From Lentisphaera marina (GTDB lineage: Bacteria; Verrucomicrobiota; Lentisphaeria; Lentisphaerales; Lentisphaeraceae), in contig NZ_JAQZZL010000001.1 in the NCBI RefSeq assembly GCF_028745505.1, positions 1,919,818 to 1,983,817 of the forward strand: a stretch of DNA of 64,000 bases, written 5' to 3'. A program made the position numbers and the translations under genes. The notes under the pieces were generated by a model, which had not been told where the DNA came from, made no database searches, and saw nothing but the letters and a program-made list of their open reading frames with translations. The number at the start of each line of letters is the position of its first letter. Position 1 is the stretch's first letter. This document shows, piece after piece, positions 23,408-32,917 of the stretch.

Positions 23408-25855
23408 ATGATTTCTTTTCTATACAAAAAAGATATAGCCGTTTTTGGACCTCACAAAAACTGCATGCTTGGGTCATCTTTGGCTATAGAAAAGGATATT
23501 CAGCAAAGTAGTAAACTCCCAAAGAATTATCAGCTGATTCCAACTTTCAGCGATAGTCATGAAGCCTATGTTTCTATGCCTAAAGTCAATGAACATGGAA
23601 GTTTTCCTGTGCGTCAACGTACGAGTTTCCCTAGATTAATTGATTATGATTTTTATGGTACAGGGGAACAGTTGGGGAAACTGAGGAAAAATGACTCTGT
23701 CATTCCCGTATATAATCGCGATAACTTTATGTATGAACAGGGGGATAACCTATATCAATCTCACCCTTGGGTTTTAGCTGTAGGTCCCTGTGGGAAAAGC
23801 TATGGCTTTTTAGCTGACACCAGCTATCGCGGCGAGATTGATTTGCGGAATCAGCAAATATGTTTTGAGTTTGAAGGCGAGGGTCATAGAGTTCTTGTTT
23901 TGGAAGGAGAAAGTCCACAAAAAGTCCTTCGCTTATTATCTGAATTAATTGGCACTATAAGCCTCCCTCCAAAGTGGGCATTAGGCTATCAACAATGCCG
24001 TTACTCTTACATGAATGAGCAAGAGGCTAAATCTATTATAGATAATTTTCGCTCACGTCAATTACCCTGTGATGTCATTTGGTTTGATATTGATTACATG
24101 GACCAATTTAAAATTTTCACCTTCGATAAAAAGGCTTTCCCTCAGCCCAAACGAATGAATGATTATGCTCATCAAAACAACTTCAAAACAGTATGGATGG
24201 TGGATCCTGGAGTGAAACTAGAAGAGGGCTACCATATTTATGATGAATTACGCAAAAATTCTTACTATCTAAAACAAGAAAGTAATGACTCAGCAAGCCA
24301 TGATATAAAAGTTTCACTTAAGGTCAGTTCTAACAAAGAGCAGATGGCTAATCTCATTGATGGCGATATGACCACTGTGTGGTCTGCAGAGCATAATGAT
24401 GTAAAGCCGTCTATAATTTTGGATCTGAATTCATTAAGTGAAGTATTGAGTATTGATTTGTTTTGGCGACAAAATTTCCCTGCAGATTACAAAGTCCACA
24501 TCTCAACAGATCAGCAACATTGGCAACTGTTTGCTCAAGGTAAAGACTTCATTTCAGCGGGTCATCATTGTTTGAAATCAAATAAACAAACTCAGTGTCG
24601 TTATATAAAAATTAGCTTTTTATCTCCAAAACAAACTTATGCCTTAGAGCAAATTATGCTTAATGGTGAGAGCTTTCATCCTCTTAAAGATATTGCGGAA
24701 GCAGACATGTATATTGGCAATGTATGGCCGGGTAGGTGTGCTTTTCCAGATTTCACTAGTCAAGCTTGCCAAGATTGGTGGAAGCAGCTTTACCCAGACT
24801 TTATTGCATGTGGAATTGATGGGGTATGGAATGATATGAATGAACCTGCTGTATTTGGTGGAGGTCCACTTATGACTATAGCAGATGAAGTTCAGCACGC
24901 TGGTGGGCTCAGGATTAATGATAAGGTTTTAGATCCAGGCCCCCACAATAAGTATCACAATGCTTATGGAATGCTCATGGCTAAAGCTACTCGTGAAGGA
25001 ATGTTATTAGCTCAACCCAATAAACGTCCCTTTGTGCTCACTAGAGCTAATTACATAGGAGGTCAACGTTATGCGGCGACTTGGACTGGGGACAATAAGT
25101 CTACCATAAAGCATATGAAATTAGCCACGCCAATGTGCTTAAATTTAGGAATGTCAGGGCAGAGTTTTGTGGGTCCCGACCTCGGTGGTTTCGCAGGCGA
25201 TGCTCGTGGGGATTTGTTTGCACAATGGATGGCAATTACGGTATTTTACCCATTCATGAGAGCCCACTCATCAAAAGGGACAAATAGAAAAGAACCATGG
25301 TCTTTTGGGACGAAAATAGAAGATTCTTGTAGGCGATCACTACAGCGACGTTACCGACTTTTGCCCTACTTATATACGCAATTTTACTTATCATCAACTA
25401 TGGGGCAGCCCATCATGCAAGCGGCTTTTTTTGCGGATCTCGCAAATAAAGCACTGCGCCAAGAAGAAAATAAATTTCTATTAGGCAATGATCTACTCAT
25501 TGTACCACCGTGGGATAAAACAAAACGTTTTCCGCGAGGCAATTGGGCTTTAGTGGAACTCTTAGGAGATGATTACGAAGATGAATTCCAGGTCAAAGTA
25601 TATTTAAGAGAAGGGTGCATTTTAGCTTTGGGAAATAAAGCGACATACGCAGAAGAACAAAACCCTTATCAACTAGAGCTGATTATCAACCCAGATAAAA
25701 ATGGTGAGGCTAATAGTTCTGTGTATATAGATTCTGGTGATGGGTGGTCTTATAAAGATGGTGATTATGATTTAATTTCAATCACTTATCAAAATGGGCA
25801 ATTAGAAACACCTAATAAGAAAGTAGACTTATCTGTCCTCGATATTATCTCTTGA
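23408..25855 (+). CDS. Glycoside hydrolase family 31 with inserted F5/8C (CBM32-like) module
   Basis: An 815-residue retaining alpha-glycosidase (alpha-glucosidase/alpha-xylosidase family). It has an N-terminal galactose-mutarotase-like domain, then the barrel: LPPKWALGYQQCRYSY, LPCDVIWFDIDYM, VWMVDPGV, the nucleophile Asp in DGVWNDMNEPAVF (about residue 473), ATWTGDNKS with the acid/base Asp (about 560), and GADIGGF-like VGPDLGGFAGD. Between barrel strands, about residues 293-422, sits an extra module: SLKVSSNKEQMANLIDGD, TTVWSAE, PSIILDL, SIDLFWR, YKVHISTDQQHW and RYIKISF. This is the pattern of a discoidin/F5/8C carbohydrate-binding domain. No signal peptide is seen, so it acts on imported oligosaccharides. 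It is co-transcribed with the phosphatase and convergent with the AraC gene. Confidence 0.92.
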   Translation: MISFLYKKDIAVFGPHKNCMLGSSLAIEKDIQQSSKLPKNYQLIPTFSDSHEAYVSMPKVNEHGSFPVRQRTSFPRLIDYDFYGTGEQLGKLRKNDSVIPVYNRDNFMYEQGDNLYQSHPWVLAVGPCGKSYGFLADTSYRGEIDLRNQQICFEFEGEGHRVLVLEGESPQKVLRLLSELIGTISLPPKWALGYQQCRYSYMNEQEAKSIIDNFRSRQLPCDVIWFDIDYMDQFKIFTFDKKAFPQPKRMNDYAHQNNFKTVWMVDPGVKLEEGYHIYDELRKNSYYLKQESNDSASHDIKVSLKVSSNKEQMANLIDGDMTTVWSAEHNDVKPSIILDLNSLSEVLSIDLFWRQNFPADYKVHISTDQQHWQLFAQGKDFISAGHHCLKSNKQTQCRYIKISFLSPKQTYALEQIMLNGESFHPLKDIAEADMYIGNVWPGRCAFPDFTSQACQDWWKQLYPDFIACGIDGVWNDMNEPAVFGGGPLMTIADEVQHAGGLRINDKVLDPGPHNKYHNAYGMLMAKATREGMLLAQPNKRPFVLTRANYIGGQRYAATWTGDNKSTIKHMKLATPMCLNLGMSGQSFVGPDLGGFAGDARGDLFAQWMAITVFYPFMRAHSSKGTNRKEPWSFGTKIEDSCRRSLQRRYRLLPYLYTQFYLSSTMGQPIMQAAFFADLANKALRQEENKFLLGNDLLIVPPWDKTKRFPRGNWALVELLGDDYEDEFQVKVYLREGCILALGNKATYAEEQNPYQLELIINPDKNGEANSSVYIDSGDGWSYKDGDYDLISITYQNGQLETPNKKVDLSVLDIIS

Positions 25856-25890
25856 TTCCTAAAAAAGATATTTGGTTTACCTGAACTTAA

Positions 25891-26754
25891 TCACTTGGAA
25901 TTAAATTGTTTACGGTACTCACGAGGAGTCATGCCTTTGATTTCCTGAAAGCGGCGATTGAAGTTAGAGAGGGTGTTGAAGCCTGAATCGTAGCAGATAG
26001 TGGAGACACTGTCTTTTGATTCTGTGAGTCGACGACAGGCCTGGGCAATTCTGAGCTCATTGACGTAATTTACGAAGGTTTTACCTGTGTTGCGCTTAAA
26101 AAAACGAGAGAAGGATTTAGGGCTCATCATACAGATTTCGGCAGCATCATCTAAACTGATGGTCTTTTCGAGGTTGTTGGAGATATGACGGGTTATGAGG
26201 TCAACCTTGTTGACGGTTTCTTTATTGAGACTTGGTGAGTAGAGCGGGCTCACCAATTTTTTTCTTTCTGAGCGTGGAGCCTTTGACATCAAATCAAGTA
26301 TTTTTAAAAGTTCTGTGTAGCATTGAAAATCATTTAGTTCATTCATAGCAAGCATAATCTGATGAATTTTATTTCTTGATTTGCCGAAAAATTCAAATGA
26401 CCTTGAGCAATCATTAAGGAACTTATTTATATGCATTAGTTCAGGCCTCTCGAAAAGTTTATCACCCATGGATTCTCGTGAGAATTGAAGTACTGCCATA
26501 GCTGGCCTATCAGGATCGTTTTCATTTGCTTCAAAGGGGTGAAGGGCATGAGGGAGGTTAGGTCCAGTTATGATAAGTGTGCCTGGTTGAAGTTCTCCAA
26601 TATAATCGCCGTTAATATAATGACCTGTATTTTTTAGAGTTAGAAGAATATCGTACTCAGGATGATGGTGCCAAACAGGCCACATATTGGTATCTAATTT
26701 ATAAATGAATGAACGTGTTTGTAAATCGCTGAGTATTTCAAGCTGTGCTTCCAT
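25891..26754 (-). CDS. AraC-family transcriptional regulator with cupin sensor domain
   Basis: A 287-residue regulator. The N-terminal cupin (WPVWHHHPEYDILLTLKNTGHYINGDY, then LQPGTLIITGPNLPHAL; cited motif halves at about residues 26-52 and 56-70) would bind a sugar. The C-terminal pair of helix-turn-helix motifs spans about 188-285 (ISLDDAAEICMMSPKSFSRF, then VSTICYDSGFNTLSNFNRRF and KGMTPREYRKQF). It is convergent with the GH31 gene and next to the IS element. Its likely targets are the GH31 unit or the saccharolytic genes to the right, but no binding site can be assigned. The start has AGGAAGAATT upstream. Confidence 0.9.
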   Translation of the reverse strand: MEAQLEILSDLQTRSFIYKLDTNMWPVWHHHPEYDILLTLKNTGHYINGDYIGELQPGTLIITGPNLPHALHPFEANENDPDRPAMAVLQFSRESMGDKLFERPELMHINKFLNDCSRSFEFFGKSRNKIHQIMLAMNELNDFQCYTELLKILDLMSKAPRSERKKLVSPLYSPSLNKETVNKVDLITRHISNNLEKTISLDDAAEICMMSPKSFSRFFKRNTGKTFVNYVNELRIAQACRRLTESKDSVSTICYDSGFNTLSNFNRRFQEIKGMTPREYRKQFNSK

Positions 26755-26814
26755 AATTCTTCCTTTAATACAAAATCAACTGTAATATAAAGTGTTTGTT
26801 AATTGTAACGGGCA

Positions 26815-26837
26815 GTGTCCCAAATTTTCTGTAAATT
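26815..26837 (+). repeat. Left terminal inverted repeat of the IS256-type element
   Basis: It begins GTGTCCCAAATTTTCTG and matches the reverse complement of 28178-28200 at both ends, including the shared TTTCTGTAAATT block. Confidence 0.7.
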
Positions 26838-26992
26838 CTGCTATAGCTCTACTTTAAGAGTTATGAATAGCTTCCAAGACTTCGCGAGAATGGGAACTTT
26901 CTCGTCGGAGCGAAATTGAGGAAGTTGTTTGTAACTCGGGGTAAAGAAGATGCAGAGTGGTGTTGCACCAAAACAACCCACAAGGAATTATT

Positions 26993-28159
26993 ATGCACCA
27001 CTCTACACACGAGAACAGTAGTGTCTTATTAGAAATGATCCACCAAGTCACAGAAAACGGCGAAAGCGGAATGCTTGAAGCTATGAGAGGATTACTAAAT
27101 GAAGCGATGAAAGTAGAGAGAAGTAATTCTCTTGATGCTGCTCCATATGAACGCAATGAAAATCGCTTAGGGTATGCTAATGGCTATAAAAACAAAACCG
27201 TAAACACTCGACTTGGAGCAATGAAGCTTAACATTCCTCAAGTCAGAGGTGAAATCGATTTTTATCCAAGTTCTTTAGAAAAAGGCTTACGAAGTGAGCG
27301 AGCTTTGATGACAGCTATGGCCGAGAGTTATATTCAGGGAACTTCGACAAGAAAAGTCATGAAACTTCTAGAGAAAATGTGTGGTCTTTCCGTGAGTAAA
27401 TCACAGGTGTCACGAGTTGTATCTGAGCTAGATGAAAGCTTAGAAAAGTGGCGTAACCGTCCTTTAGGGAAATATCATTACCTTTTGGTGGATGCGAGAT
27501 ACGAAAAAGTTAGAGTAGATAAGACTGTTCGAGATTGTGCTTTGTTAATTGCTTATGGGATAGATGAATCAGGAAAACGCTCAGTTTTAGGTACAAGTGT
27601 TTCTTTAAGTAAAGCTGAGGTTCATTGGAGAAACTTTTTCCTATCATTAAATGCTCGAGGACTTCATGGTCTTAAGATGATCACGAGCGACAGTCATTCG
27701 GGACTGAAAGCCGCTTTAACAACTGTCTTTGGGTCAATCCCATGGCAGAGGTGTCAATTTCATTTACAGCAGAATGCGGGGGCTTATGTGCCTAAGAAAG
27801 CGATGCGTTCAGAAGTTGCCCAAGACATTCGAGATATCTTTAATACCCCTTCAAAACAGGACGCCGAAAGACTTTTAAAGCTTACTTGCTTAAAGTATGA
27901 AAACAGTACTTCTCAATTATCTGAATGGATGGAATCCGCACTTCCTGAAGGCTTTTCTGTATTTGATTTAGATCGTTCTTGTTGGACAAAACTGAGAACC
28001 ACCAATATGATTGAAAGACAGAATCGAGAAATTCTAAGGCGAACTAGAACCGTGTCTATTTTCCCAAATGAAGCTTCACTGCTTAGATTAGCATCCGCTA
28101 TTCTTATGGAATTAGATGAAACCTGGATAGCTACAAAAAGAGTTTATCTGTCAGTTTAA
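26993..28159 (+). CDS. IS256-family (mutator-type) transposase
   Basis: A 388-residue DDE transposase. I start at the ATG at 26993 (MHHSTHENS), which has AAGGAA 5 bases upstream; an upstream ATG at 26957 lacks such a site. The catalytic triad can be placed as Asp in YLLVDARYEKVR, Asp in MITSDSHSGLKAAL and Glu in TNMIERQNREILRR. WQRCQFHLQQNAGAYVPK is the family's C/H-box region, and GYKNKTVNTRLGAMKLNIPQ is the typical N-terminal part. There is no frameshift or stop and the gene lies between intact-looking inverted repeats, so it may still be active. Confidence 0.95.
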   Translation: MHHSTHENSSVLLEMIHQVTENGESGMLEAMRGLLNEAMKVERSNSLDAAPYERNENRLGYANGYKNKTVNTRLGAMKLNIPQVRGEIDFYPSSLEKGLRSERALMTAMAESYIQGTSTRKVMKLLEKMCGLSVSKSQVSRVVSELDESLEKWRNRPLGKYHYLLVDARYEKVRVDKTVRDCALLIAYGIDESGKRSVLGTSVSLSKAEVHWRNFFLSLNARGLHGLKMITSDSHSGLKAALTTVFGSIPWQRCQFHLQQNAGAYVPKKAMRSEVAQDIRDIFNTPSKQDAERLLKLTCLKYENSTSQLSEWMESALPEGFSVFDLDRSCWTKLRTTNMIERQNREILRRTRTVSIFPNEASLLRLASAILMELDETWIATKRVYLSV

Positions 28160-28177
28160 CTAAAATTGGTCAACACC

Positions 28178-28200
28178 AATTTACAGAAACAACGGGACTC
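28178..28200 (-). repeat. Right terminal inverted repeat of the IS256-type element
   Basis: It reads inward on the minus strand as GAGTCCCGTTGTTTCTG and continues with the TAAATT shared with the left end. It starts 18 bases after the transposase stop. Confidence 0.7.
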
Positions 28201-28224
28201 TATCTTTTTTGCTAAATATTGTAC

Positions 28225-28242
28225 GTTTTTTTACAAAAAAAC
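28225..28242. repeat. A/T-run inverted repeat before the cytochrome protein gene
   Basis: GTTTTTTT-AC-AAAAAAAC is a perfect 8-bp inverted repeat with a 2-base centre, between the IS right end and the next gene. It could be a regulatory site, or it may be chance in AT-rich DNA. Confidence 0.25.
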
Positions 28243-28365
28243 ATCATTGGCTTACAATACTTAATCCGTCCTGTAAATACATTTAGATATAAATAGAACT
28301 GAGGTTTCTTGTTACGGATACCTTTAGACCTTAAAATTTGTATCAACACTTAATTAGGATTTTTT

Positions 28366-31300
28366 ATGAAAGCAACGCTGTTTAGTTTACTTATCTTGTT
28401 GTCTCATTGTCTGTACTCGAGAGGGGTACAAGCCGATCGAAAAACACCTTTAACACCAGAGCAGCAAAAAGCAGCGTTTAAGTTAGCCGATGGCTTTGTC
28501 ATTGAGCTCGTTGCCTCAGAAGAAAATGGTATTATCAATCCCATAGATATGACCTTTGATGATAAAGGTCGTTTGTGGACACAAACCGCCAAGATGTATC
28601 CATTGGACCCTGTGACTGGGATTAATTTTGGCAAGGCAATGGCGATGATGAAAGATACTAAGCTTATTAACAATGATCCTCGCTTTAAGAAAATTAAAAA
28701 ATTATACACCTTGGAAGAGCGTGGAGAAGATAGCATTCTCATAATTAAAGATCCCACCCAAAGGCTTAAAGGAGAAGCTCATAAATGGGCTGAAGGTTTA
28801 ACGATTCCTCAAAGCATAATGCCTTATGAAAATGGTTGTTACGTAGCTCATGGTTCTGAATTATTTTTTCTAAGTGATGAAAACGGCGATGGTAAGCAGG
28901 ACACAATGACACCTGTTTTGAGTGGCTTTGGATTCTTTGATACTCATACAATGTCTCATTCAATTGTTCGAGGACCTGGTGGCTGGATGAATTTTTCTCA
29001 CGGTGCAATCAATTCAGGTGTGGTGAAAGCGGTAAAGTCCGGTCAGGAATTGGAAGTCACCTATAGTAAGAATGTGCGTTTTTCTACAGATGGAGAAAAA
29101 ATTGAATTAGTTAATTGTCATAGAGATAATAATTGGGGCTACCAACTTCGTGCTAATGGTCAGTGGTACTCAACGTCTGCCAATGACGGAGGACAATCAG
29201 TTTTTCCATCGGAACCACAAAGTAGTATCTCTGGAATCGGTAATCAAAAAATCCGTTCTTATTCGCCATTCCAACCACCACTTCATTCTTTTCGTGTTGG
29301 TGGTACAGGGATATCCGGCTTAGCATTTTCCGAAGATGGAGAGAATGGCTTTCCTGCTGAATGGAAAGATGTTGCTATTCTTGCAAATCCAATTACAAGT
29401 TCCATTAACTGTGTTAAAATTGTTAGAAACCCAGATGGGTCAGTAGAATCAAAGCACCTAAGTGACCTTCTTAAGTCTGATGATAAATGGTTTCGCCCCG
29501 TAAATATAGAGTTTGGTCCAGATGGTTGCCTCTATATAGCCGATTGGTATAACAAAATTATTTCACATAATGAGTTATCTACCGATCACCCTGATCGCGA
29601 TCGAAAGCACGGTCGTATTTGGAGAATTCGTCACAAGTCTCAAAAAGGCTTTGCTATTACAGATATGACGAAAGTTCCAAATCAACAATTAGTCAATCAT
29701 TTGCTAAATGGAAAAACTTTATGGGAAAAGCGTGCCGCCTGGAGTCAAATTGAAGCTCGTAAGGCAAAAGAATTGGCACCGGAATTATCTAAGTTAGCCT
29801 TAGATACAAAGATAAATAAAAGCAGCCGTATTTTAGCTTTGTGGTCTCTGGAATCACTGAAACTTTTCGACAAAGCTTTAATGCAGAAGTGTATCAATGA
29901 CCAAGATGGGGATGTCCGTAGAGAAACTATTCGTTCTTTAGCTTCATTTAATTTGGAAGCTAAAGTAGTAGGGCAGTTACTTTCTTCATCAATTGAAGAT
30001 TCCAATGCTATGGTTCGCTCCCAGGCTTTAAGGACGCTTGATGAAATTAAGAAGGCAGATCAATCGACTATTCACTTACTACTTAAGGCCTGTAAAGAAG
30101 CGGCTCCTAATAATCGTATGGGTGGGAATTATGAACGTAATTTTGAACGCTTTCTAGCTCGTAAAGCTTTGGAGAACTATCCCGATGAATTAAAGAAGTT
30201 TTTGGCCAGTTCTGTAGCTGCAGATATAGCAGTTAGTAATGTTTTGTGGGGGATTCAGTCTTTGCCACAAAAAGACCTTAGTGAAGCCTTTGTGAAAATT
30301 TGGACTAAAGCTTCATCTGGAAAAATCGATGGCAATACTTTTGTGGCTATTAGCCATATTCTTAATAGCCCTGACGTGAGAAAAGTGGTCACTCCAACTT
30401 TTAATACTCGTCAAAAAGAATTCTTCGAATTGGCTATTGAAAACATCGATCAAATCAACATTCCTAATATCACGAGCTTTTATATTCAAGACATAGAGGA
30501 AAAACTCAAATCGGATTCACTTCTTCAAAGAAGTCGAGCTCTTGATGATATTCTGATATTAAAATCGCCTCATCACAATGCAACTATACTTAAAATTCTT
30601 CAGGGAGAAGATAATGGAGATAATAAAGACAAACTCCTTCAAGCACTCGGTCACAGCGACCATTTGAAGTTTGATGATTATCGTCAGCTATTTTATCAGG
30701 ATGAGTTTAATTTTTCGCAGAAACTTTCGATAATGACGACTTACGCTATTAAAAATCAAAAGTTAGCAATGAAGGATTGTAAAAAATGGATGTCTCATTT
30801 GAATGAAAGTCAAAAGCGTCAGTTAGTTCAGCGCTTATCTCCTTCAATACAGGGGAGCAGAATATTGAGTGAGCTGTGGGAGATATCCTATATAAACACC
30901 TCACACTGGGACTATAAATCTGCTCAATTAGTTATGAGGTTTAATCAAAGAGACTGGCGGGCCAAGGAAATATTTGCTGCTATTAATAAGATTCATAATA
31001 AAGAGATTCATAAGCAGAAAATACAGGTCGAAAAATTGGTGCACGTTCTACCAAAAATGAAGGGGGATGCACGAGTAGGTAAAGCCATATTTCAAAGCTG
31101 CCTAGCTTGCCACAAAGTGGGAAGTAAAGGACAGACCATTGCACCGCCTTTAGATGGTTCGGCTAATCGGCAGCTTGAGCATTTGCTTACAGCAATTGTA
31201 AAACCAGATGAGGCAATTGAAGGCGTGTACGGGCTCTATTATGTTGTTCGCAAAGATGGATTATACAGAGAAGGTTACTTAGCTAAGAAGGGTGAGCATG

Positions 31301-31464
31301 GCTTTACTCTTGCCATGATGGGAGGGGAGAAAGTCTTCATACCTAAAGCGTATATTATGTCTCATGGATCAATTCCCAAAAAATCATTTATGCCTACTGG
31401 CTTTGGCGAAATGTCCAAGCAAGCCATGGCTGATTTAGTCACTTATATAAAAACACTTAAGTAA
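28366..31464 (+). CDS. PVC-type heme-binding CxxCH protein (propeller + HEAT + cytochrome c)
   Basis: A 1032-residue exported protein. Signal peptide MKATLFSLLILLSHCLYSRGVQA is followed by a beta-propeller of the 'membrane-bound dehydrogenase' type (GFVIELVASEENGIINPIDMTF, VAHGSELFFLSDENGDGK, PDGCLYIADWYNKI; about 45-410). A HEAT-like helical region covers about 430-840. A C-terminal cytochrome c (about 895-1032) has one heme motif SCLACH near residue 913 and MPTGFGEMS, whose Met can be the distal ligand. These proteins are abundant in Planctomycetota, Verrucomicrobiota and Lentisphaerota and are assumed to oxidise sugars or alcohols and pass electrons to the respiratory chain; no substrate is established. 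It is followed after 10 bases by the DUF1080 gene, so they are co-transcribed. Confidence 0.9.
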   Translation: MKATLFSLLILLSHCLYSRGVQADRKTPLTPEQQKAAFKLADGFVIELVASEENGIINPIDMTFDDKGRLWTQTAKMYPLDPVTGINFGKAMAMMKDTKLINNDPRFKKIKKLYTLEERGEDSILIIKDPTQRLKGEAHKWAEGLTIPQSIMPYENGCYVAHGSELFFLSDENGDGKQDTMTPVLSGFGFFDTHTMSHSIVRGPGGWMNFSHGAINSGVVKAVKSGQELEVTYSKNVRFSTDGEKIELVNCHRDNNWGYQLRANGQWYSTSANDGGQSVFPSEPQSSISGIGNQKIRSYSPFQPPLHSFRVGGTGISGLAFSEDGENGFPAEWKDVAILANPITSSINCVKIVRNPDGSVESKHLSDLLKSDDKWFRPVNIEFGPDGCLYIADWYNKIISHNELSTDHPDRDRKHGRIWRIRHKSQKGFAITDMTKVPNQQLVNHLLNGKTLWEKRAAWSQIEARKAKELAPELSKLALDTKINKSSRILALWSLESLKLFDKALMQKCINDQDGDVRRETIRSLASFNLEAKVVGQLLSSSIEDSNAMVRSQALRTLDEIKKADQSTIHLLLKACKEAAPNNRMGGNYERNFERFLARKALENYPDELKKFLASSVAADIAVSNVLWGIQSLPQKDLSEAFVKIWTKASSGKIDGNTFVAISHILNSPDVRKVVTPTFNTRQKEFFELAIENIDQINIPNITSFYIQDIEEKLKSDSLLQRSRALDDILILKSPHHNATILKILQGEDNGDNKDKLLQALGHSDHLKFDDYRQLFYQDEFNFSQKLSIMTTYAIKNQKLAMKDCKKWMSHLNESQKRQLVQRLSPSIQGSRILSELWEISYINTSHWDYKSAQLVMRFNQRDWRAKEIFAAINKIHNKEIHKQKIQVEKLVHVLPKMKGDARVGKAIFQSCLACHKVGSKGQTIAPPLDGSANRQLEHLLTAIVKPDEAIEGVYGLYYVVRKDGLYREGYLAKKGEHGFTLAMMGGEKVFIPKAYIMSHGSIPKKSFMPTGFGEMSKQAMADLVTYIKTLK

Positions 31465-31474
31465 AGGAAATGGG

Positions 31475-32917
31475 ATGATGACATTAATATTAAATACACT
31501 ACTTATACTTTCTTTTTGTACTTTAAATGCATCTGAGCAATCATTATTTGATGGTAAATCTTTAGATGGTTGGGTTCCTGTTAATAAGAATAATGCCAAG
31601 TATTGGTCGGTAATTGATGGTGTGATTACTGCAAGTAATAATGGTAAAAAGATGCCTGTTAATACCTATCTTGCAACAGAAAAAATGTATCAGAACTTCG
31701 AGTTTAAATGTAAGTTTCGTTTGAGTGGAGATCACAAAACGGGCTTGATAAACAGTGGTATTCAGTATCGTTCACTCATGAAGCGCGTCCAAGGTAAGAA
31801 TGACGTACATAAAATCATTGGTTATCAGGCTGATATAGGCAAAGGCTGGTGGGGAGGTATTTACGACGAACATCGCCGAGGTCTTTTAGGAAAAGGCAAT
31901 ACCAAAGAACTCTTCAAAAACTTTAAAGAAGATGCCTGGAATGAATACATCATTAGATGTGTTGGCAACAAGCATGAACTTTTTATTAATGGTCACAAAA
32001 CGATTGAGTATATTGAAAAAGACTCAAACATAGAGAGCTACGGTGTTATAGCTTTACAACTGCATAGCGGTGGAATAGCGAAGATGGAGTACAAAGATAT
32101 TAGCATAAAAAAACTGCCTCCCAGCGACATGAGTCTACCACTTTTTCTTGGGCCTCAAGAAACTGAAATTAATGGTAAAACTTTAGCACGTCGTGGAAAT
32201 ATGATCGTTTCCTGGAATAAGACAAATGAGTTTTTGGAATGGAAAATTCCAGGATATTTTAAGAGTGGTCACTACAAAATTATTTTCCACTACATGAATG
32301 ATAAAAATCGTCAGGGTTCGGAAATGAAGTTCACAGGTGGGCTGCAAGAAAAAGTTTTTCTAACAAAAAGTCAACGAAGCAAATGGGGGCCTGAACAAGA
32401 AGAACTTGGTGTTTTTTTACTTCAGCCAGGCAATAGGCTTCAACTCTTCTGTACAAAGTTGAAAGCAGACTGGGCACTGGATTTTTTGCGTTTGGAATTC
32501 ATCTCAGTCAATAAGGGCGAAACTTCTAAACTTACTTTTTCTATTCATGATACAAAAATTCATGGTCAAACTCTTAAAAGAGCGAGAGGGATGATTGTAT
32601 CCTGGAATAAAACAAATGAGTATCTCGAATGGGTCTACCCCGAGTCATTTAAGAAAGGCTCTTACAAGATCACCTTGAAGTATATGTGTGATAAAAACCG
32701 TCAGGGTTCGGATATGGTGTTTAGCGTTGGCTCACAATCCCTTGAATTTAAAACAGAGAGCGCCCGAGATCAATGGGGAGAAGGACTTAAGAGTTTAGGT
32801 AAATTTCAACTGAATCCTGGAGACAAAATACAGCTGCGTTGCAAAAAACTCAAAGCCGATTGGGTACTCGATTTTCTCAAGCTTGAGCTGCAATTCAAGC
32901 CATTAATTAGGATATGA
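31475..32917 (+). CDS. Exported DUF1080 (3-keto-disaccharide hydrolase) protein with duplicated C-terminal module
   Basis: A 480-residue exported protein. A signal peptide (about residues 1-19) precedes the concanavalin-like DUF1080 domain (about 20-215): LFDGKSLDGWVPVN, YWSVIDGVITAS, FEFKCKFRLS, GIQYRS, GYQADIG, WNEYIIRCVGNKHELFINGH and YGVIALQLHSGG. Members of this family hydrolyse 3-keto-glycosides. Two tandem copies of a module of about 115 residues follow (about 226-346 and 358-475). Each has a MIVSWNKTNE[FY]LEW core, [MC][NC]DKNRQGS[ED]M, a W-G..LG strand and KLKADW[AV]LDFL[RK]LE at the end. This module resembles a small beta-sandwich binding domain but I do not recognise a named family. 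The 3' end carries the 23-bp duplication that also contains the next gene's start. Confidence 0.88.
   Translation: MMTLILNTLLILSFCTLNASEQSLFDGKSLDGWVPVNKNNAKYWSVIDGVITASNNGKKMPVNTYLATEKMYQNFEFKCKFRLSGDHKTGLINSGIQYRSLMKRVQGKNDVHKIIGYQADIGKGWWGGIYDEHRRGLLGKGNTKELFKNFKEDAWNEYIIRCVGNKHELFINGHKTIEYIEKDSNIESYGVIALQLHSGGIAKMEYKDISIKKLPPSDMSLPLFLGPQETEINGKTLARRGNMIVSWNKTNEFLEWKIPGYFKSGHYKIIFHYMNDKNRQGSEMKFTGGLQEKVFLTKSQRSKWGPEQEELGVFLLQPGNRLQLFCTKLKADWALDFLRLEFISVNKGETSKLTFSIHDTKIHGQTLKRARGMIVSWNKTNEYLEWVYPESFKKGSYKITLKYMCDKNRQGSDMVFSVGSQSLEFKTESARDQWGEGLKSLGKFQLNPGDKIQLRCKKLKADWVLDFLKLELQFKPLIRI

Larger units (their letters stand above)
26815..28200 (+). mobile_element. IS256-family insertion sequence
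   Basis: The element is bounded by imperfect terminal inverted repeats (26815-26837 and 28178-28200; 18 of 23 positions match by eye) and holds a single transposase gene. No 8-9 bp target duplication is visible next to the ends (left flank ...AACGGGCA, right flank TATCTTTT...), which points to an old insertion or later recombination. It separates the AraC gene from the secreted-enzyme run that begins at 28366. Confidence 0.85.
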
